DNA of 64,000 bases from Salinicola tamaricis (lineage in GTDB: Bacteria; Pseudomonadota; Gammaproteobacteria; Pseudomonadales; Halomonadaceae), in NCBI RefSeq assembly GCF_003006155.1, contig NZ_CP023559.1:3534001-3598000 (forward strand). The letters run 5' to 3'. How positions within the stretch are numbered: the stretch's first letter is position 1; each line of letters begins with the position of its first letter. The notes under the pieces are model-generated. The model did no database searches. It saw only the letters and a list, made by a program, of their open reading frames with translations, and had not been told where the DNA came from. This document shows, piece after piece, positions 40,495-51,155 of the stretch. A program made the position numbers and the translations under genes.

Positions 40495-41824
40495 ATGTCA
40501 CGTAGAGCCTTTGTCTACTGCAGCGATTTGAGCAACTATCAGGTGTTCGGTACCTTCCTGGAGCTTGTGAGCGAACTCAAGTCCCGCGACGAATTAGAGG
40601 TCGTGCCGCTGGTCATTGCAGGTGAGCGTGATGCATCAAGGCTGTCAATGGTAGATCAGTTCATCCAAAATGAGCTGGGTGTGAAGTCCGGCTATTATCA
40701 GTCGGTTTCAAATTGTGAGCTTTCCCGGCGAAACATCCATGAGTCAGCGCAAGCGCTGGCCTCGTCCGTCTCCAGTATAGAAAGCTTCGAGAGGTCGAGT
40801 TCCAAGGAATCAATATTGGCATCTCGGTGGCATCTAGTCTCATTTCCGCTCGCCGGTGCACGCAGCTGGATGTTGAGGAATGTCGGGGTGATATAGCCTC
40901 TTATTTATTTTTCTCAATGCTGTTCGTAGTAAGCTTCCTGCGTGCTTTGGCTGCAGTGAAAGTAAGCGACGGGGATATTTTTTGTTTTTACAATGGTCGG
41001 TCTTATAATACGTATCCGCAAAGTTTGATTGTAGAGGGTTTTGGAAAAGAGATTGTTTACTACGAGAGAATGGGGGATGGCGAATCGCTGAGAACTCAAA
41101 CCTGTCGGATTCATGATTTTCTGTCTACCTCTCACTTGGTGAAGGCATTTTGGGAGGGCTCTGAGGATGGTTTTAAGGAAGAGAGGGCCAAGGCCTTTTT
41201 GAGACCCAGAGAACCAATGTTTTTGCGGAAGGTTTCTCAAAATCTTTTTCCGCTGGCAGCGAGTATGTTGTTTATTTTGTATCGAGTGAAGACGAATATG
41301 CTTCCCTTGATCCGCGAATCACTTTGTCCGGTATTTTCGCCACACAGCGGGAGGCCGTGGCGTGGCTGATAGCTTGGGCAGGCCAGCAACAGCGCTATCG
41401 TTTGGTCATTCGTAATCACCCCAATCAGGCAAGTGTCTGCCGCCGTGATTTTGATTATTGGCATAATCTCCAGGGAGAGAACGTTGACATCATACCAAGC
41501 GACTCCATTGTCAGTTCCTATGATCTCATGAGGCAGTCCAGTAAGGTGCTTTGCTTTTTTTCGACGGCGGGTATCGAGGCCGCTTATCTGGGCATCCCGA
41601 GTATCGTGCTAGGGAATGCCGTCTACAAAGGATTGGACGCCGTCTATGAGCCCTCATCGCGGGAAATGCTGAGGAGCATGCTGGATACTGATATTGCGCC
41701 GAAACCTGCGGAAAATGCTTTGCCACACGGATATTTTTCAGCGTGTTATGGCTTGCCGATGAGGCTTTTCAAGAGACTGGGTTTCTCGAGATTTCATGAC
41801 TACCAGAATCTGTTTGATGGGTAG
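40495..41824 (+). CDS. Surface-carbohydrate biosynthesis protein, capsule-type glycosyltransferase fold (two frameshifts)
   Basis: A protein of about 443 residues assembled from three frames. It starts MSRRAFVYCSDLSNYQVFGTF and breaks near 40785. It continues FQGINIGISVASSLISARR and YNGRSYNTYPQSLIVEG, breaks near 41270, and continues VYFVSSEDEYASLDPRI. The end carries YRLVIRNHPN, IVSSYDLMRQSSKVLCFFSTAGIEAAYLGIPSIVLG, the pattern of KpsC/KpsS-like and related carbohydrate synthases, with Ser/Thr and Glu of the GIEA loop in place. Base composition is the lowest in GC of the window. The role in glycan assembly is inferred from fold-like motifs and context. Confidence 0.65.
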
Positions 41825-41936
41825 CTGCTTTTTGCTGGCTGCATATTCGGACTGAGTATGCTGCCGATACTTGATATCTTTCTCTAGTCAGGGTTGGGGA
41901 TGATCGAGGCTTTGGCTAAGGTCGAGAGTTATATGG

Positions 41937-41970
41937 TCTTCGGCGACACGTATTTTCGTGTCGCCGAAGA
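41937..41970. terminator. Perfect 14-bp hairpin between convergent genes
   Basis: TCTTCGGCGACACG / CGTGTCGCCGAAGA, arms 41937-41950 and 41957-41970, 6-base loop. It lies between the ends of two convergent genes, so bidirectional termination is likely, though neither side has a good T-tract. No gene is evident in the rest of 41825-41992. Confidence 0.6.
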
Positions 41971-41992
41971 GGTTAAGCGCCTCGCTCAAGCT

Positions 41993-44900
41993 CTACCGGG
42001 GATCTTGAATATATTGAGCGCGGATATTTTCTAGATCTTTTACGTTTAGCCCTGTCTTGACGCTGAAGAGACCTGCCGTGTCGACGCGGTGAACCAGATC
42101 CAAGTAGTCGAGTACGATATTAGAGTGCGGGCGATTCCAGAAATCATGAATGAATATCCGGGAGGAGGCGACGTCTTTGGCAGTTCGCGTGATCTGAATG
42201 ATGGCTGCTATCACGCACGCTACACGAAAGCGTCCATCGACCAAGACGAGATCAAAGGGCTTAGGAAAACTAAGGATATGTTTGCTATAGTTTTCAAACC
42301 TATGGCTATATTGATCTGAAACAGGAAACCCCCACTCTTTGGTGGGACCGATATTAGCATGTTTTAGACGACATTTGTCTCCCAGTTTTAGCTTTAACGC
42401 GTCGATCCAGTTTGCATCACTTTCAACGCCTTCTACAGATAAGCCTCTATCGATGGCCCATACAGTAGAACCTCCCGATCCAAATTCGAAATAACTGTTG
42501 GTGCCGGCGAGCGCGTCGCTGAAAAGTTGTTTCTCCACTGCACTCATGAAAGGCGCGTCAGGGAGTGAGAATGTTGACTCGGCGTGAGAAGTGCTCTCGA
42601 CACTAGCTCGTACCTTGCCGAAACTCTCAATATAGTTGGCGTAGGCAGAAAGCATGCAATCATAGCTTTCATCCTCGCTGGCGAGTTCCGCCTCGGATTT
42701 TGCCTGAGCGGCGAAGCCTATCGCTTGGCTTTCTCCGGGATGATAAGAGTAGAGCTCATCCAGAGTATTATCCTCGTAGAAAAGGATATTTTTTCCATGC
42801 GTAAAGAACTCTTCAGCCCTGAGTGTCGTATTAGAGATGATAGCGCAACCGGCGACAGCCGCATGACGGATACGTTCGTGCAGCCAATCATGATAGGTAG
42901 GCGAGACATTCAAGACGTACCGCGATTGTGTGTATAGAGTGCGCAGCTTCTCAAAGCTCTGCTCGCCTATGAATTGCCATTCAGCAATCGCGTCCTTGTT
43001 CAAGAATCTACCAAGCACTTCGCGCGCTTTTTCTGGTGCCAGTACCACAATGTTGGCGGTTGAGTTCATCTGGGACAGTTTTTCCAAGATTTGCCGCCGT
43101 GCCCGGCTCCTGAGAACGTCATCGATCAAACTCAGCAGTCGTAGCAATTTTTCATCTTCTGGTAGCCAGGGAAAACTAGGTTTCCATGTCTGATTGAATA
43201 TTTTTTCATGAGTGGCGCAGAATACAGTGAGAAGAGAGGTGGAGAAGTCCGTAAACTGCTCTAGGATGTTGTCAACCAGCTCAAATAGCTTCGACCGTAG
43301 GTCTCTGCTGTCTCAAGGAGCTGCTGATGAAGGCTGTCGCTGAGTGCAGCGTAGCTTAGGTTCATCGGTACCAGAATATCGATACCTCTAGAATCATGGG
43401 GAGTATCGCACCCCTGCCAATGCTCGGGACGGGATTCTAGTGTAGGGCTATAAATGAAAGAGATATCCGGACGTATAAAACTCAGTTCGGTGCTCAGAGA
43501 GGTCCTGGCAACAAAGAGTCCGGAGGCCGAGGCGGATTTGATCCTGTCCTGCATGAATTCTGCATAGGGGTGGTCGTAGACAGCACCAATGACAGGGCGG
43601 TGGTGCAGCTGGAACATATTGGCGGTGCCGTACCCGCTGGCGCTTAGCGACATATCATAGTATCGATTCCCGCCGATCAAAATCTGATCTTTCGATGTGG
43701 CAATCGACATCAACTCGCTTGGCGTGACGTCATGTGAATTTAGCCAGCGAACATGGCATCCCCCGCTCTCTAGAGTATGGTAAAGATGGCGTAATCCGCT
43801 GCTAACTTGCCCATGGTTGGCGAGACTACCCGTGTCTACCAAGCATAGCTGTTGATTGCCAAGCGCTTTCCGCAGTTGATTCAAGCCCTTGGTCACACCG
43901 GCGGGTTGAGCGAGAAGTGGCTCAGCTTTGTCCTGAGCACCGCTGATTGGGGCCGGTGTCTGGGTTGTGCCACTCTCCGAGGACAAGAACCTGTCGAGAT
44001 AGCGACGGGCCAGCGCTGCATCCAGGTGATGCAGCAAGCTGCCGCTCGCATCCTTGAATCCATAGATGACGTGCAGCAGGAAAGCCAGCTTGATCCGCTG
44101 GCTATCGCTCATGGTCGCCATGCGTGTCTGGTCGGGTAGCAGCAGCGCCTGGGCGGACCACAGCTCGGAGACGACCGCGTCAGCGGGGATCTCATCCATG
44201 AGCAGTGCGCTGCGATGCTGCTGATCGTACAGATGATAGAGGCGAAAGCCGTGCTCGCTGGCCCAGCGCTGAACCTCACCGAGATCGGGCTGGCGCTCGT
44301 GGGTCGGCTGGAAGGCGATCTTGATCTGAATCAGTAGTGCCGCGGCCAGCGACCGACTGCCATGGCTCAGAATGCCGGCAGCATCGCTGGTGTCGTCCAG
44401 CACCAGCCAATCCAGGGCCGGTAGCCCCTCGATACTGTCCAGAGCCAGGGTGTCGAAGGCGGCTGACTCGGCCGCTACCTGCGTTTGTCGCTGCTCACGT
44501 TGGCTATTCGCTGGCAGTGGGCTCGGCGCATTGGGGCTAGGCGTTAATAGTGTCGCCGGTGAGCCCGTGCCGAGGCCGTGGCCGGCATAGTAATGCACGC
44601 GCTCGGCCCGACTCATGGGGTGATGAGCCGCATCCGATGACGGATCGAACACGATCAATTCGAGGCGTTCGTCTCGCAGCAGTTTCTCGACGTTCTCATC
44701 GTTCAGTAGCTGGCCACCGTTGTCGATGGCGATGATCGGCTCCTCGAGCGGCCAGTCGAAACCGTTATCCGTCTCGAGTGAGGGCGGACGGGGCACTTCC
44801 ACCGGCTCGTCGCGATCCTCGAAATAAGCACGTCCATGGCCGTCGAAGGTGAGGGCGGCCGGCTTTGCGCTTTCACAGTAACGCTGCCAGACGGCTCTCA

Positions 44901-46730
44901 GTGCCTTGCGCAGATGGCGGCCGAATTTGGGCGCGTCACAGATCGGAGAGTGTTCGAGATAGGTTCTCAGCGCCGCGCGGATCACTGCCAGATTCGGTAG
45001 GTCGGACGCGAGTTCGATCACTCGCTCGCGGAACGCTTCCCAGCTGTCCGTGACCAGTTCCGGCATGCCGGTATTCGACAGGTGCGTGGCGCTGTGCCGG
45101 CCGGCGAAGGTCGGCCCGGTATGTGTGACTACGGGAACGCCCATCAGCAGCGCTTCGCAGGTCGTCAGCCCGCCGGAGTAGGGCCAGGTATCCAGGGCGA
45201 TATCGACACGGTTGTAACTCTTGAGCAGCGATTCATGATCCGAGGGGCCCTCGAGCACGACGCGCTCGGACTCGATGCCGTGATGCTCGAGGGTGGACAG
45301 AATGCGTTGGCACACGTCGGGGCTGGTGTACTGACCGCCTTTCAGGAAGAGGCGGCTGCCGGGTACCTGGTGCATCAGCTTGGCCCACTCGGCGAGCAAT
45401 ACATCGTTGACCTTGGCAGGGTTGTTGAAGCAGCCGAAAGTCACGTAACCGTTGCTGATGGCCGGCAGCGATGTGATCGCGGGGGTATAGGCAGGCGGCG
45501 TATAGCAGATGTAGTCGTTGGGCAGCCGGATCAGCTTTTCGGTGTAGAGATAATCCACCCCGGGCGGCGTTTCATACGGATCGCTCAAGAAATAGTCGAA
45601 CGCCGCCATGCCCATGCTGCTGATCTGCATGCCGACCCACTTGATGATGATCGGTGCCGGCTTCATGTCGACGACGGGAAGTCGGCTCTGGGCGCCGTGG
45701 CCCGCCAGATCGATCAGGATATCGATATCGTCGGCAACAATTCTATCGGCAAGCTGCTGATGGCTCAGATGATAGGTAGGCACCCAATGACAGCGGCGTT
45801 TGATTTTTTCGGCAATCGGGTCGTGAGCGTCGTTATCGGTGTAAGCGTAGATCTCGATATCGCTGGCCAGGTTCTCCAGAGCGCTGCTCACCATCCAGCC
45901 GACCGGATGAACCCGCAGGTTGCTCGAGAGCAGCCCTATCTTGAGTGGGCGATCGGATGTTCGATCCTTGGCGTCATGCGACAACACCCGCGACGGCGTG
46001 AAGTGATCCTTCCACGCCTGGGATTTGGCCAGGATGCCCTCGGCGGAGGCCGTCGGGTTGTAGTGATCGTTCAGCAGCCCGTTGGAGTAAGCGGTGTAGT
46101 ACTGCGGGCTCAGCCGCAGCGCCTGGGCGTAGTAACGCTCCGCCGCCGCGAAGTCGGTCATATCCTTGTGGTAGTTGCCGAGCGTGTTGAGCACCGAGGG
46201 ATCTTCCGGCTTGAGCGCGTGTAGGCGCTCTAACGCTTCCAGGCCCTTCTGGAACTCGAAATGCAGTGAAAACAGGATACTGCGCATGGCCAGGATTTCC
46301 GCTTCCGGATGTCCTGCCTTTTCGGCTTGTGCCAGATGTTTTTCCGCGCGGGGGTAGGCGCCAATCTCATAACACATGTTGGCCATGTTGAAGTGCGCCT
46401 GCGCGCTGTCACCGTCGAGTTCCAGGCTGCGGGTCTGCAGATCGAAGGCACGCTCCTTCTGACCCTGCTTGAAGTAGGCCTTCGCCAGCGCCGTCAGCAC
46501 CAGGGGTCCGCTGGGGTCAGCGTCATGGCCTGCTCCAGCGACGAGAGCGCGCCGGCGGTATCACCAGTCTGCAGCTGGCTATTGCCCAACGCTTTCCAGG
46601 AGAAGGCATCTCGTGGATAGCGCTGTGCCAAGGACTCGGCTTCTCTCCTGGCTTGCTGATGGTCACCTTGCCGATAGAGGTCCATGAAGCGCTTTTGCAG
46701 CGTGGCGGGGACGTGTTGGCTTTGGTTCAT
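41993..46730 (-). CDS. Giant TPR / GT41 (SPINDLY-type) / CgeB-like glycosyltransferase / methyltransferase-like fusion (two frameshifts)
   Basis: One protein of about 1,580 residues. TPR repeats (about 1-200) start MNQSQHVPATLQKRF. A one-base gap near 46500 joins SSLEQAMTLTPADP to LVLTALAKAYFKQGQ. Residues about 210-590 are a GT41 (O-GlcNAc transferase-type) domain: RPLKIGLLSSNLRVHPVGWM, DIDILIDLAGHGAQSRLPVV, DYFLSDPYETPPG, CFNNPAKVND and DTWPYSGGLTTCEALLMGVPVV. A linker and a conserved helical region follow. A second, CgeB-like glycosyltransferase (about 925-1360) crosses a break near 43290 and has YVLNVSPTYHDWLHERIRHA, then AGCAIISN. The C terminus (about 1385-1579) resembles a class I methyltransferase (YFEFGSGGSTVWAID, FDLVLVDGRFR). 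The gene lies next to fliC on the same strand. Confidence 0.82.
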
Positions 46731-46862
46731 GAGCGGTGATATTCCGGCAGGAGGTGAGAAGTGTTTCTAGCTTCCCACGTCTCGGGAAGAGCGAAGCGGC
46801 GAATAGTTGGCCTTGACGGCGCCATTCCCGGTCGTGGGTCTTGATGCGGCGGGTATATAACG

Positions 46863-46888
46863 AAAAAGGCCGGCAAGATGCCGGCCTT
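46863..46888 (-). terminator. Rho-independent terminator after fliC
   Basis: AAGGCCGGC / GCCGGCCTT, a perfect 9-bp stem with a 5-base loop; on the minus strand it ends in TTTTT. It separates fliC from the glycosyltransferase, which therefore needs its own promoter or read-through. Confidence 0.9.
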
Positions 46889-46909
46889 CCATCACTCCCT
46901 GGGGAGGGA

Positions 46910-47806
46910 TTAACGCAGCAGCGAGAGAACCGTCTGCGGAGTCTGGTTCGCCTGGGACAGAACCGAGGTGCCAGCCTGCTGCAGGATCTGCGCGCGGGTC
47001 ATGTTCGACACTTCGGTGGCGTAGTCGGCATCTTCGATGCGCGAGCGGGCTGCCGACAGGTTGGTCGAGGTGGTGGTGATGTTGTCGATAGCGGTTTCGA
47101 AACGGTTCTGGACCGCACCCAGGTTGCTGCGCTCGGTGTCGACGTTGTTGAGCTTGTTGTCGAGGACCTTGAGGGCGTCGGTGGCGAGCACGTCGAAACC
47201 GCTGGTGCTGACGGAACGAGTGCCGCCGTTGGCAGCCGATGCGCCGGCGGTAGCGGTGCTGGTGTACATGTTCCAGCCGCTGGCAGCGTTGGTCGAGGTG
47301 CCGGAAGCGCTGGCGCCGCCGATGGTGATGCTGATGGTTTCGTTATCGTTGGCACCGACCTGGATGCTGAACGAGGAGTTGCTGGCGCTGGTCTTGAAGA
47401 CGTTGGTGCCGTTGAACGTGGTTTGTTCGGTGACGCGGTTGATCTCTTCCAGACGCTGGTTGACTTCTTTCTGGATGGAGTCGATGTCGTCAGCGCTGTT
47501 GGTGCCGTTCTGAGCCTGAACGGTCAGCTCACGGATGCGCTGCAGGTTGTCGTTGACCTGGTCCAGGGCGCCTTCGGCAGTTTGCGACAGCGAGATACCG
47601 TCGTTGGCGTTACGGCTGGCCTGGTTGAGACCGGTGATCTGGCTGCTCATACGGTTGGCGATTGCCTGGCCGGCAGCGTCGTCCTTGGCACTGTTGATAC
47701 GCAGGCCGGAGGAGAGACGCTCCATGGCGGTCGAGAGCTGGCTCTGCGACTTGTTCAGGTTGTTCTGACCGATCAGCGCGGTGATGTTGGTATTGATAAC
47801 TGCCAT
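46910..47806 (-). CDS. fliC: Flagellin FliC
   Basis: Filament subunit of 298 residues, short for a flagellin. The conserved N-terminal D0/D1 is [40 protein letters not shown] and [18 protein letters not shown]. The C-terminal D1/D0 is [42 protein letters not shown], ending TVLSLLR. The surface-exposed centre (residues about 140-205) is small and rich in Ser, Thr, Ala and Gly, suitable for O-glycosylation. There is a good ribosome site (AAAGGAAT) and a canonical sigma-28 promoter. Confidence 0.98.
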   Translation of the reverse strand: MAVINTNITALIGQNNLNKSQSQLSTAMERLSSGLRINSAKDDAAGQAIANRMSSQITGLNQASRNANDGISLSQTAEGALDQVNDNLQRIRELTVQAQNGTNSADDIDSIQKEVNQRLEEINRVTEQTTFNGTNVFKTSASNSSFSIQVGANDNETISITIGGASASGTSTNAASGWNMYTSTATAGASAANGGTRSVSTSGFDVLATDALKVLDNKLNNVDTERSNLGAVQNRFETAIDNITTTSTNLSAARSRIEDADYATEVSNMTRAQILQQAGTSVLSQANQTPQTVLSLLR

Positions 47807-47884
47807 TGTCGTATTCCTTTCTCACAGTGAGAGGGCGATTTGGGCCTGATCCGCAGAACGTCGAATGGCTGTCGGATCCTGCTG

Positions 47885-47904
47885 CAACGGCCCCTTGGCC
47901 GTTG
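47885..47904 (-). promoter_or_regulatory. Hairpin in the fliC 5' leader
   Basis: CAACGGCC / GGCCGTTG, 8-bp stem with a 4-base loop, just downstream of the fliC -10 box in the transcribed direction. It would sit near the 5' end of the mRNA and could protect it. Confidence 0.5.
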
Positions 47905-47910
47905 TCCCAT

Positions 47911-47937
47911 TTATCGGCGCTACCCCGGGGAGCTTTA
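47911..47937 (-). promoter_or_regulatory. Sigma-28 promoter of fliC
   Basis: On the minus strand: TAAA (47937-47934), 15 bases, GCCGATAA (47918-47911). It is an exact match to the FliA consensus, about 105 bases before the fliC start. Confidence 0.9.
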
Positions 47938-48036
47938 GAGAAAGATTTGCGGTTTTTGTGAAAAAATGTGTCGAGGTTCATGTGAGGGGCGGAATGCGGT
48001 TGCTGGCCGAGGCCTGAGGCGGGTCTCCTGCGAAAA

Positions 48037-48069
48037 CAGTCGCTTGCCCGCGCTGCGGCACGGCGGGCA
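48037..48069 (-). terminator. Probable terminator after flgM-flgN
   Basis: TGCCCGC / GCGGGCA arms (48045-48051, 48063-48069), followed on the minus strand by GACTGTTTT. The stem is 7 bp with an 11-base loop. The remainder of 48070-48268 shows no gene. Confidence 0.4.
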
Positions 48070-48268
48070 CAAACGCCTGTAGCCGCGTCACGATCAGCTT
48101 CTATAGGGGTATACGTAGAAGTCGAGCAGCAATGGCGAACAGGCCGTTCGGCAATGTTGGCCATTCAAACCAGGTTAAAAGACGAGCGTCATATACCACT
48201 GTTTCGTCGACTGACTGCCGGCGAAACGGGCATTTCTTGGGAGAGCAAATCCTGGGAGAGCAAAGATG

Positions 48269-48722
48269 TCAGACGCGGGAACTGATACCGCTGAAGTTCT
48301 TGGGCTTGGCCTGGCCGTTGCGACCATAGACGCTGCCACCCACGGCACGCTCGAGAAAATCGATCGCGCGCTGGTTGTGTTCCATGCGCTGGGAGATGAC
48401 AAAGCCATTGAGGCGGTTCAGCTGCTTCAGGCGGTCTGCTTGCTGGCGAATCTGACGCCAGAGCTCGTCGGCGCCATGGCTGCTCGCCAACTGCTCCGCA
48501 CCGCGTGCGCCATCACCGAGGTCTTGAGCTCGCTGCGCATCGCGACGTAGATGCTCGAGGCGCTCCAGTTCGGCGAGTTGCACCTGCTTTGGGTCGCGAG
48601 CGGTTGTTGAGAATCTCGCCGTCGGCGCGACCTTCCTTCAGGCACTCCCGTTCCGACATCAGCGTCTCCAGAAGCTGTTCGAGCTGATGCAGCTGTTCGG
48701 TGAGCAGGTCTGTGACGTTCAT
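48269..48722 (-). CDS. flgN: FlgN export chaperone for hook-filament junction proteins (one frameshift)
   Basis: FlgN keeps FlgK and FlgL export-competent. The reconstructed protein of about 150 residues starts MNVTDLLTEQLHQLEQLLETLMSER and breaks near 48590, where the frame changes in PKQVQLAELERLEHLR. It ends with the typical NRLNGFVISQRMEHNQRAIDFL region and a C-terminal GRNGQAKP. It is all alpha-helical by inspection. It lies 51 bases after flgM on the same strand and probably shares its promoter. Confidence 0.88.
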
Positions 48723-48773
48723 CTAGGGCTCTCGAGAAGGATGTGCCAAATAAAGGGAAGGCGCGATGACTGT

Positions 48774-49052
48774 TCAGCCGCGCTCGCTGAGCATATCGCG
48801 CACGCTCTGGATCAGGCCGTCGGCGATCTTGCCGGTATCGAGCTGCAGCGAGCCATCGGCGATCGCCTGACGGATCTCTGCCACCCGGGCGGTATCGATA
48901 TCGCCGCTGGCATCCTGGGTATCGATCTGGCTCAGCGTAGTCTTTGAGCCCGCTGGCGCTGCGGCACCCTCGGTACTCTTGACGTTGCGCTTCTGGTCGA
49001 GGGCGTCGCTCTGCGTCAGGCGTGTCAGCGAGTTGGTCTGGTCGATCTTCAT
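48774..49052 (-). CDS. flgM: Anti-sigma-28 factor FlgM
   Basis: Holds FliA inactive until it is exported through the finished hook. The 92-residue product starts MKIDQTNSLTRL. The C-terminal sigma-binding part reads DTARVAEIRQAIADGSLQLDTGKIADGLIQSVRDML, a close match to the family. Low complexity in the middle fits its disordered nature. It sits between flgA and flgN, the enteric order. A promoter with a consensus sigma-28 -10 box lies upstream. Confidence 0.95.
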   Translation of the reverse strand: MKIDQTNSLTRLTQSDALDQKRNVKSTEGAAAPAGSKTTLSQIDTQDASGDIDTARVAEIRQAIADGSLQLDTGKIADGLIQSVRDMLSERG

Positions 49053-49123
49053 GTCGTCACCTCTGGGCGATGCCCACGGTCATGTGCTTGCCGATAGGGT
49101 AGGGCCTTGGCCGCTTGCAAGGA

Positions 49124-49150
49124 TTATCGGCAGCCATGGCCGAAACTGAA
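49124..49150 (-). promoter_or_regulatory. Sigma-28 promoter of flgM-flgN
   Basis: On the minus strand: TTCA (49150-49147), 15 bases, GCCGATAA (49131-49124), about 70 bases before the flgM start. The -10 box is exact and the -35 box is weak. Confidence 0.6.
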
Positions 49151-49214
49151 AGCCGGCCACGCAGAGTGAGTTTTGTCAAAAAAGTTTGCAATTGCGTATG
49201 CAGATTGTGTCGCC

Positions 49215-49982
49215 CTAGAAGTTGACCCGTAGCTGATCGGGGCCGGTGACCTGACCCTGCAGGATCTGGTTGCCTTCGGTCTTGAGGCGGATGGGATTGC
49301 CCATGCCACCATTTTCCAGCGCTTCGACGCTGCGACTGACGCGAAACCCCGGCCCCTGGGCGACCAGCACCACGGTGTCTCCGCGCTTGACCAGCCAAGG
49401 CTGCCTCACCATGGCGTCGGTGAGGGTCGCCCCGGCAGGGATGCGCCGCGTGGCCACCCGCCCGGCCGCATCGGCCATGGCGCTGAGATAGCCGCGCTGC
49501 AGGCGGGTAATATCCGAGGATTGCCATGTCAGCGCCGTGGCGTCGATGGGTTCTCCGGGCTCGAGCGTGCGAGCCGCCACCAGGTGCCTGACGCTCGCCG
49601 ATACCGTTGCCTGGACGTAACGGGAACGCTCTTCCCCTTGGCAGTTAACCCCGACCGTGACGCGGCCCTGGGGTGTCCCCGGGCGCGGTAGAAACGGCTC
49701 CGGGGCCACGCAGGGGCCGAGACGGGCGGTGTTGTCGTGCACCTTGACACTGACTTGATCACCCAGCGAGCGCGTCTGGGTGAGCAGGAAGCGCTTGACG
49801 CTGGTCGCCAAGGGGTCGGTGTCGGGAGTGCCTTGCGCCTGGGCGATCGAGGGCAATGGCAGCAGGGCGAGCCCAAATAGCGTCAGCAGCAGCATGCCGG
49901 CGCCGGCGAGCAGTAGCCGACGCAGGCGCGGGCGACGTGCGAGCCAGACATCTTGAGAGCCTTCCGATCTAGACGCTGTCAT
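49215..49982 (-). CDS. flgA: FlgA, P-ring assembly chaperone
   Basis: Periplasmic chaperone for FlgI. The 255-residue protein has a basic N terminus and signal segment (LLLAGAGMLLLTLFGLALLP, about residues 24-47). The SAF-type C-terminal domain has TLEPGEPIDATALTWQ, RRIPAGATLTDAMVRQPWLVKRGDTVVLVAQGPGFRV and the final ILQGQVTGPDQLRVNF. It is divergent from flgB, with 272 bases between the starts that must hold both early-class promoters; I see no sigma-28 site there. Confidence 0.93.
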   Translation of the reverse strand: MTASRSEGSQDVWLARRPRLRRLLLAGAGMLLLTLFGLALLPLPSIAQAQGTPDTDPLATSVKRFLLTQTRSLGDQVSVKVHDNTARLGPCVAPEPFLPRPGTPQGRVTVGVNCQGEERSRYVQATVSASVRHLVAARTLEPGEPIDATALTWQSSDITRLQRGYLSAMADAAGRVATRRIPAGATLTDAMVRQPWLVKRGDTVVLVAQGPGFRVSRSVEALENGGMGNPIRLKTEGNQILQGQVTGPDQLRVNF

Positions 49983-50254
49983 GGGGAATCCCGCTGCATG
50001 CTTCGTGTCGGTATCGAAAAGAACTCAGCGGCGAGGCGTGCCTCTAAAGCCCGCTCCCCACGGTTCTTTCCACCATGGAGAGCGATTGTAAAGTGAGGGG
50101 GGCGGCGTCATCGCAGGAAATGACGCGCAATTGACGGTCTGTTTACGAGTTTACCATGCGTAACTCACCTATTCTCCACCCTGTCCAAGAAAGCAGGCGG
50201 CGACGAGCTCTCATGAGCTCACCCGCCGTCCGGCCATATCAGGAGGTCATCGGC

Positions 50255-50674
50255 ATGTTCGACAAGTTGGAGAGTGCACTGCGTTACCAGCAGGAGGCAC
50301 TCAACCTGCGCGCCGAGCGCCAAAAGGTGCTGGCCAACAACATAGCCAATGCCGACACCCCCAACTTCAAGGCGCGCGACTTCGACTTTCGTGCCGAGCT
50401 CGATCGGGTCATGCAGCAGGGGCGTCCGGCAGGCGAGGGCGGTCTCTCGTTGAACCGTACGTCCAGCCGGCATATCGCCGCCGAGGGGCCCCGCCTCTCT
50501 GGCGTCGATGACCTGCTCTACCGAGTGCCGGATCAGCCCAGTCTCGACGGTAATACCGTCGACATGAACCGCGAACGTGCCGCTTTCGCCGATAACTCGG
50601 TCCGCTACCAGGCGGATGTCACCTTCGTCAGTCGCCGGATCCAGGGGCTGAAGAAGGCGATGCAACCGGAGTAA
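50255..50674 (+). CDS. flgB: Flagellar proximal rod protein FlgB
   Basis: First rod subunit. ATG 50255 follows AGGAGG by 8 bases; the frame is open further upstream to 50156 without a ribosome site. The 139-residue protein has the rod motif [30 protein letters not shown] and ends with the helix [26 protein letters not shown]. It opens the flgBCDEFGHIJ operon and is 4 bases from flgC. Confidence 0.96.
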   Translation: MFDKLESALRYQQEALNLRAERQKVLANNIANADTPNFKARDFDFRAELDRVMQQGRPAGEGGLSLNRTSSRHIAAEGPRLSGVDDLLYRVPDQPSLDGNTVDMNRERAAFADNSVRYQADVTFVSRRIQGLKKAMQPE

Positions 50675-50678
50675 ACCG

Positions 50679-51089
50679 ATGTCGATGTTCAGTGTTTTCG
50701 AAATTTCAGGCTCGGCGCTGACTGCCAACTCTCAGCGCATGAACGTGACCGCCAGCAACCTGGCCAACGCCGACAGCGTGGCCGGGCCCGACGGCAAGCC
50801 TTATTACGCACGTCAGGTCATGTTTCAGGCGCTGGGCCAGGATGGGCGCGGCCCGGGCGGTGTGCGTGTCGACCGCGTGGTGGAAGATACCACGACGCCA
50901 TTGCGCAAGGAGTATCGTCCTGGCAATCCGCTGGCGGACGACCAGGGCTACGTGTCACTGCCCAATGTCGATCCCGTCAATGAGATGGTGGACATGATCT
51001 CTGCGTCGCGCTCCTACCAGGCCAACGTCGAGGTGATGAATACCGCCAAGACGTTGATGACCAAGACCTTAACCATCGGCGAAGGCTGA
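50679..51089 (+). CDS. flgC: Flagellar rod protein FlgC
   Basis: Rod subunit of 136 residues. The N-terminal motif is [25 protein letters not shown] and the C-terminal helix is [35 protein letters not shown]. Intact, normal length. Confidence 0.97.
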   Translation: MSMFSVFEISGSALTANSQRMNVTASNLANADSVAGPDGKPYYARQVMFQALGQDGRGPGGVRVDRVVEDTTTPLRKEYRPGNPLADDQGYVSLPNVDPVNEMVDMISASRSYQANVEVMNTAKTLMTKTLTIGEG

Positions 51090-51155
51090 GCCCCGGGCCC
51101 AGCTTGAGGCAGTCGCGGTCTCCACAGTCGAGATCGGACGCCAAGGAGAAACGGT

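Noticed and set aside
41899..42034. A 44-codon forward frame between convergent genes
   Set aside because: It is built largely on a perfect hairpin and overlaps the end of the opposite gene; no ribosome site or family.
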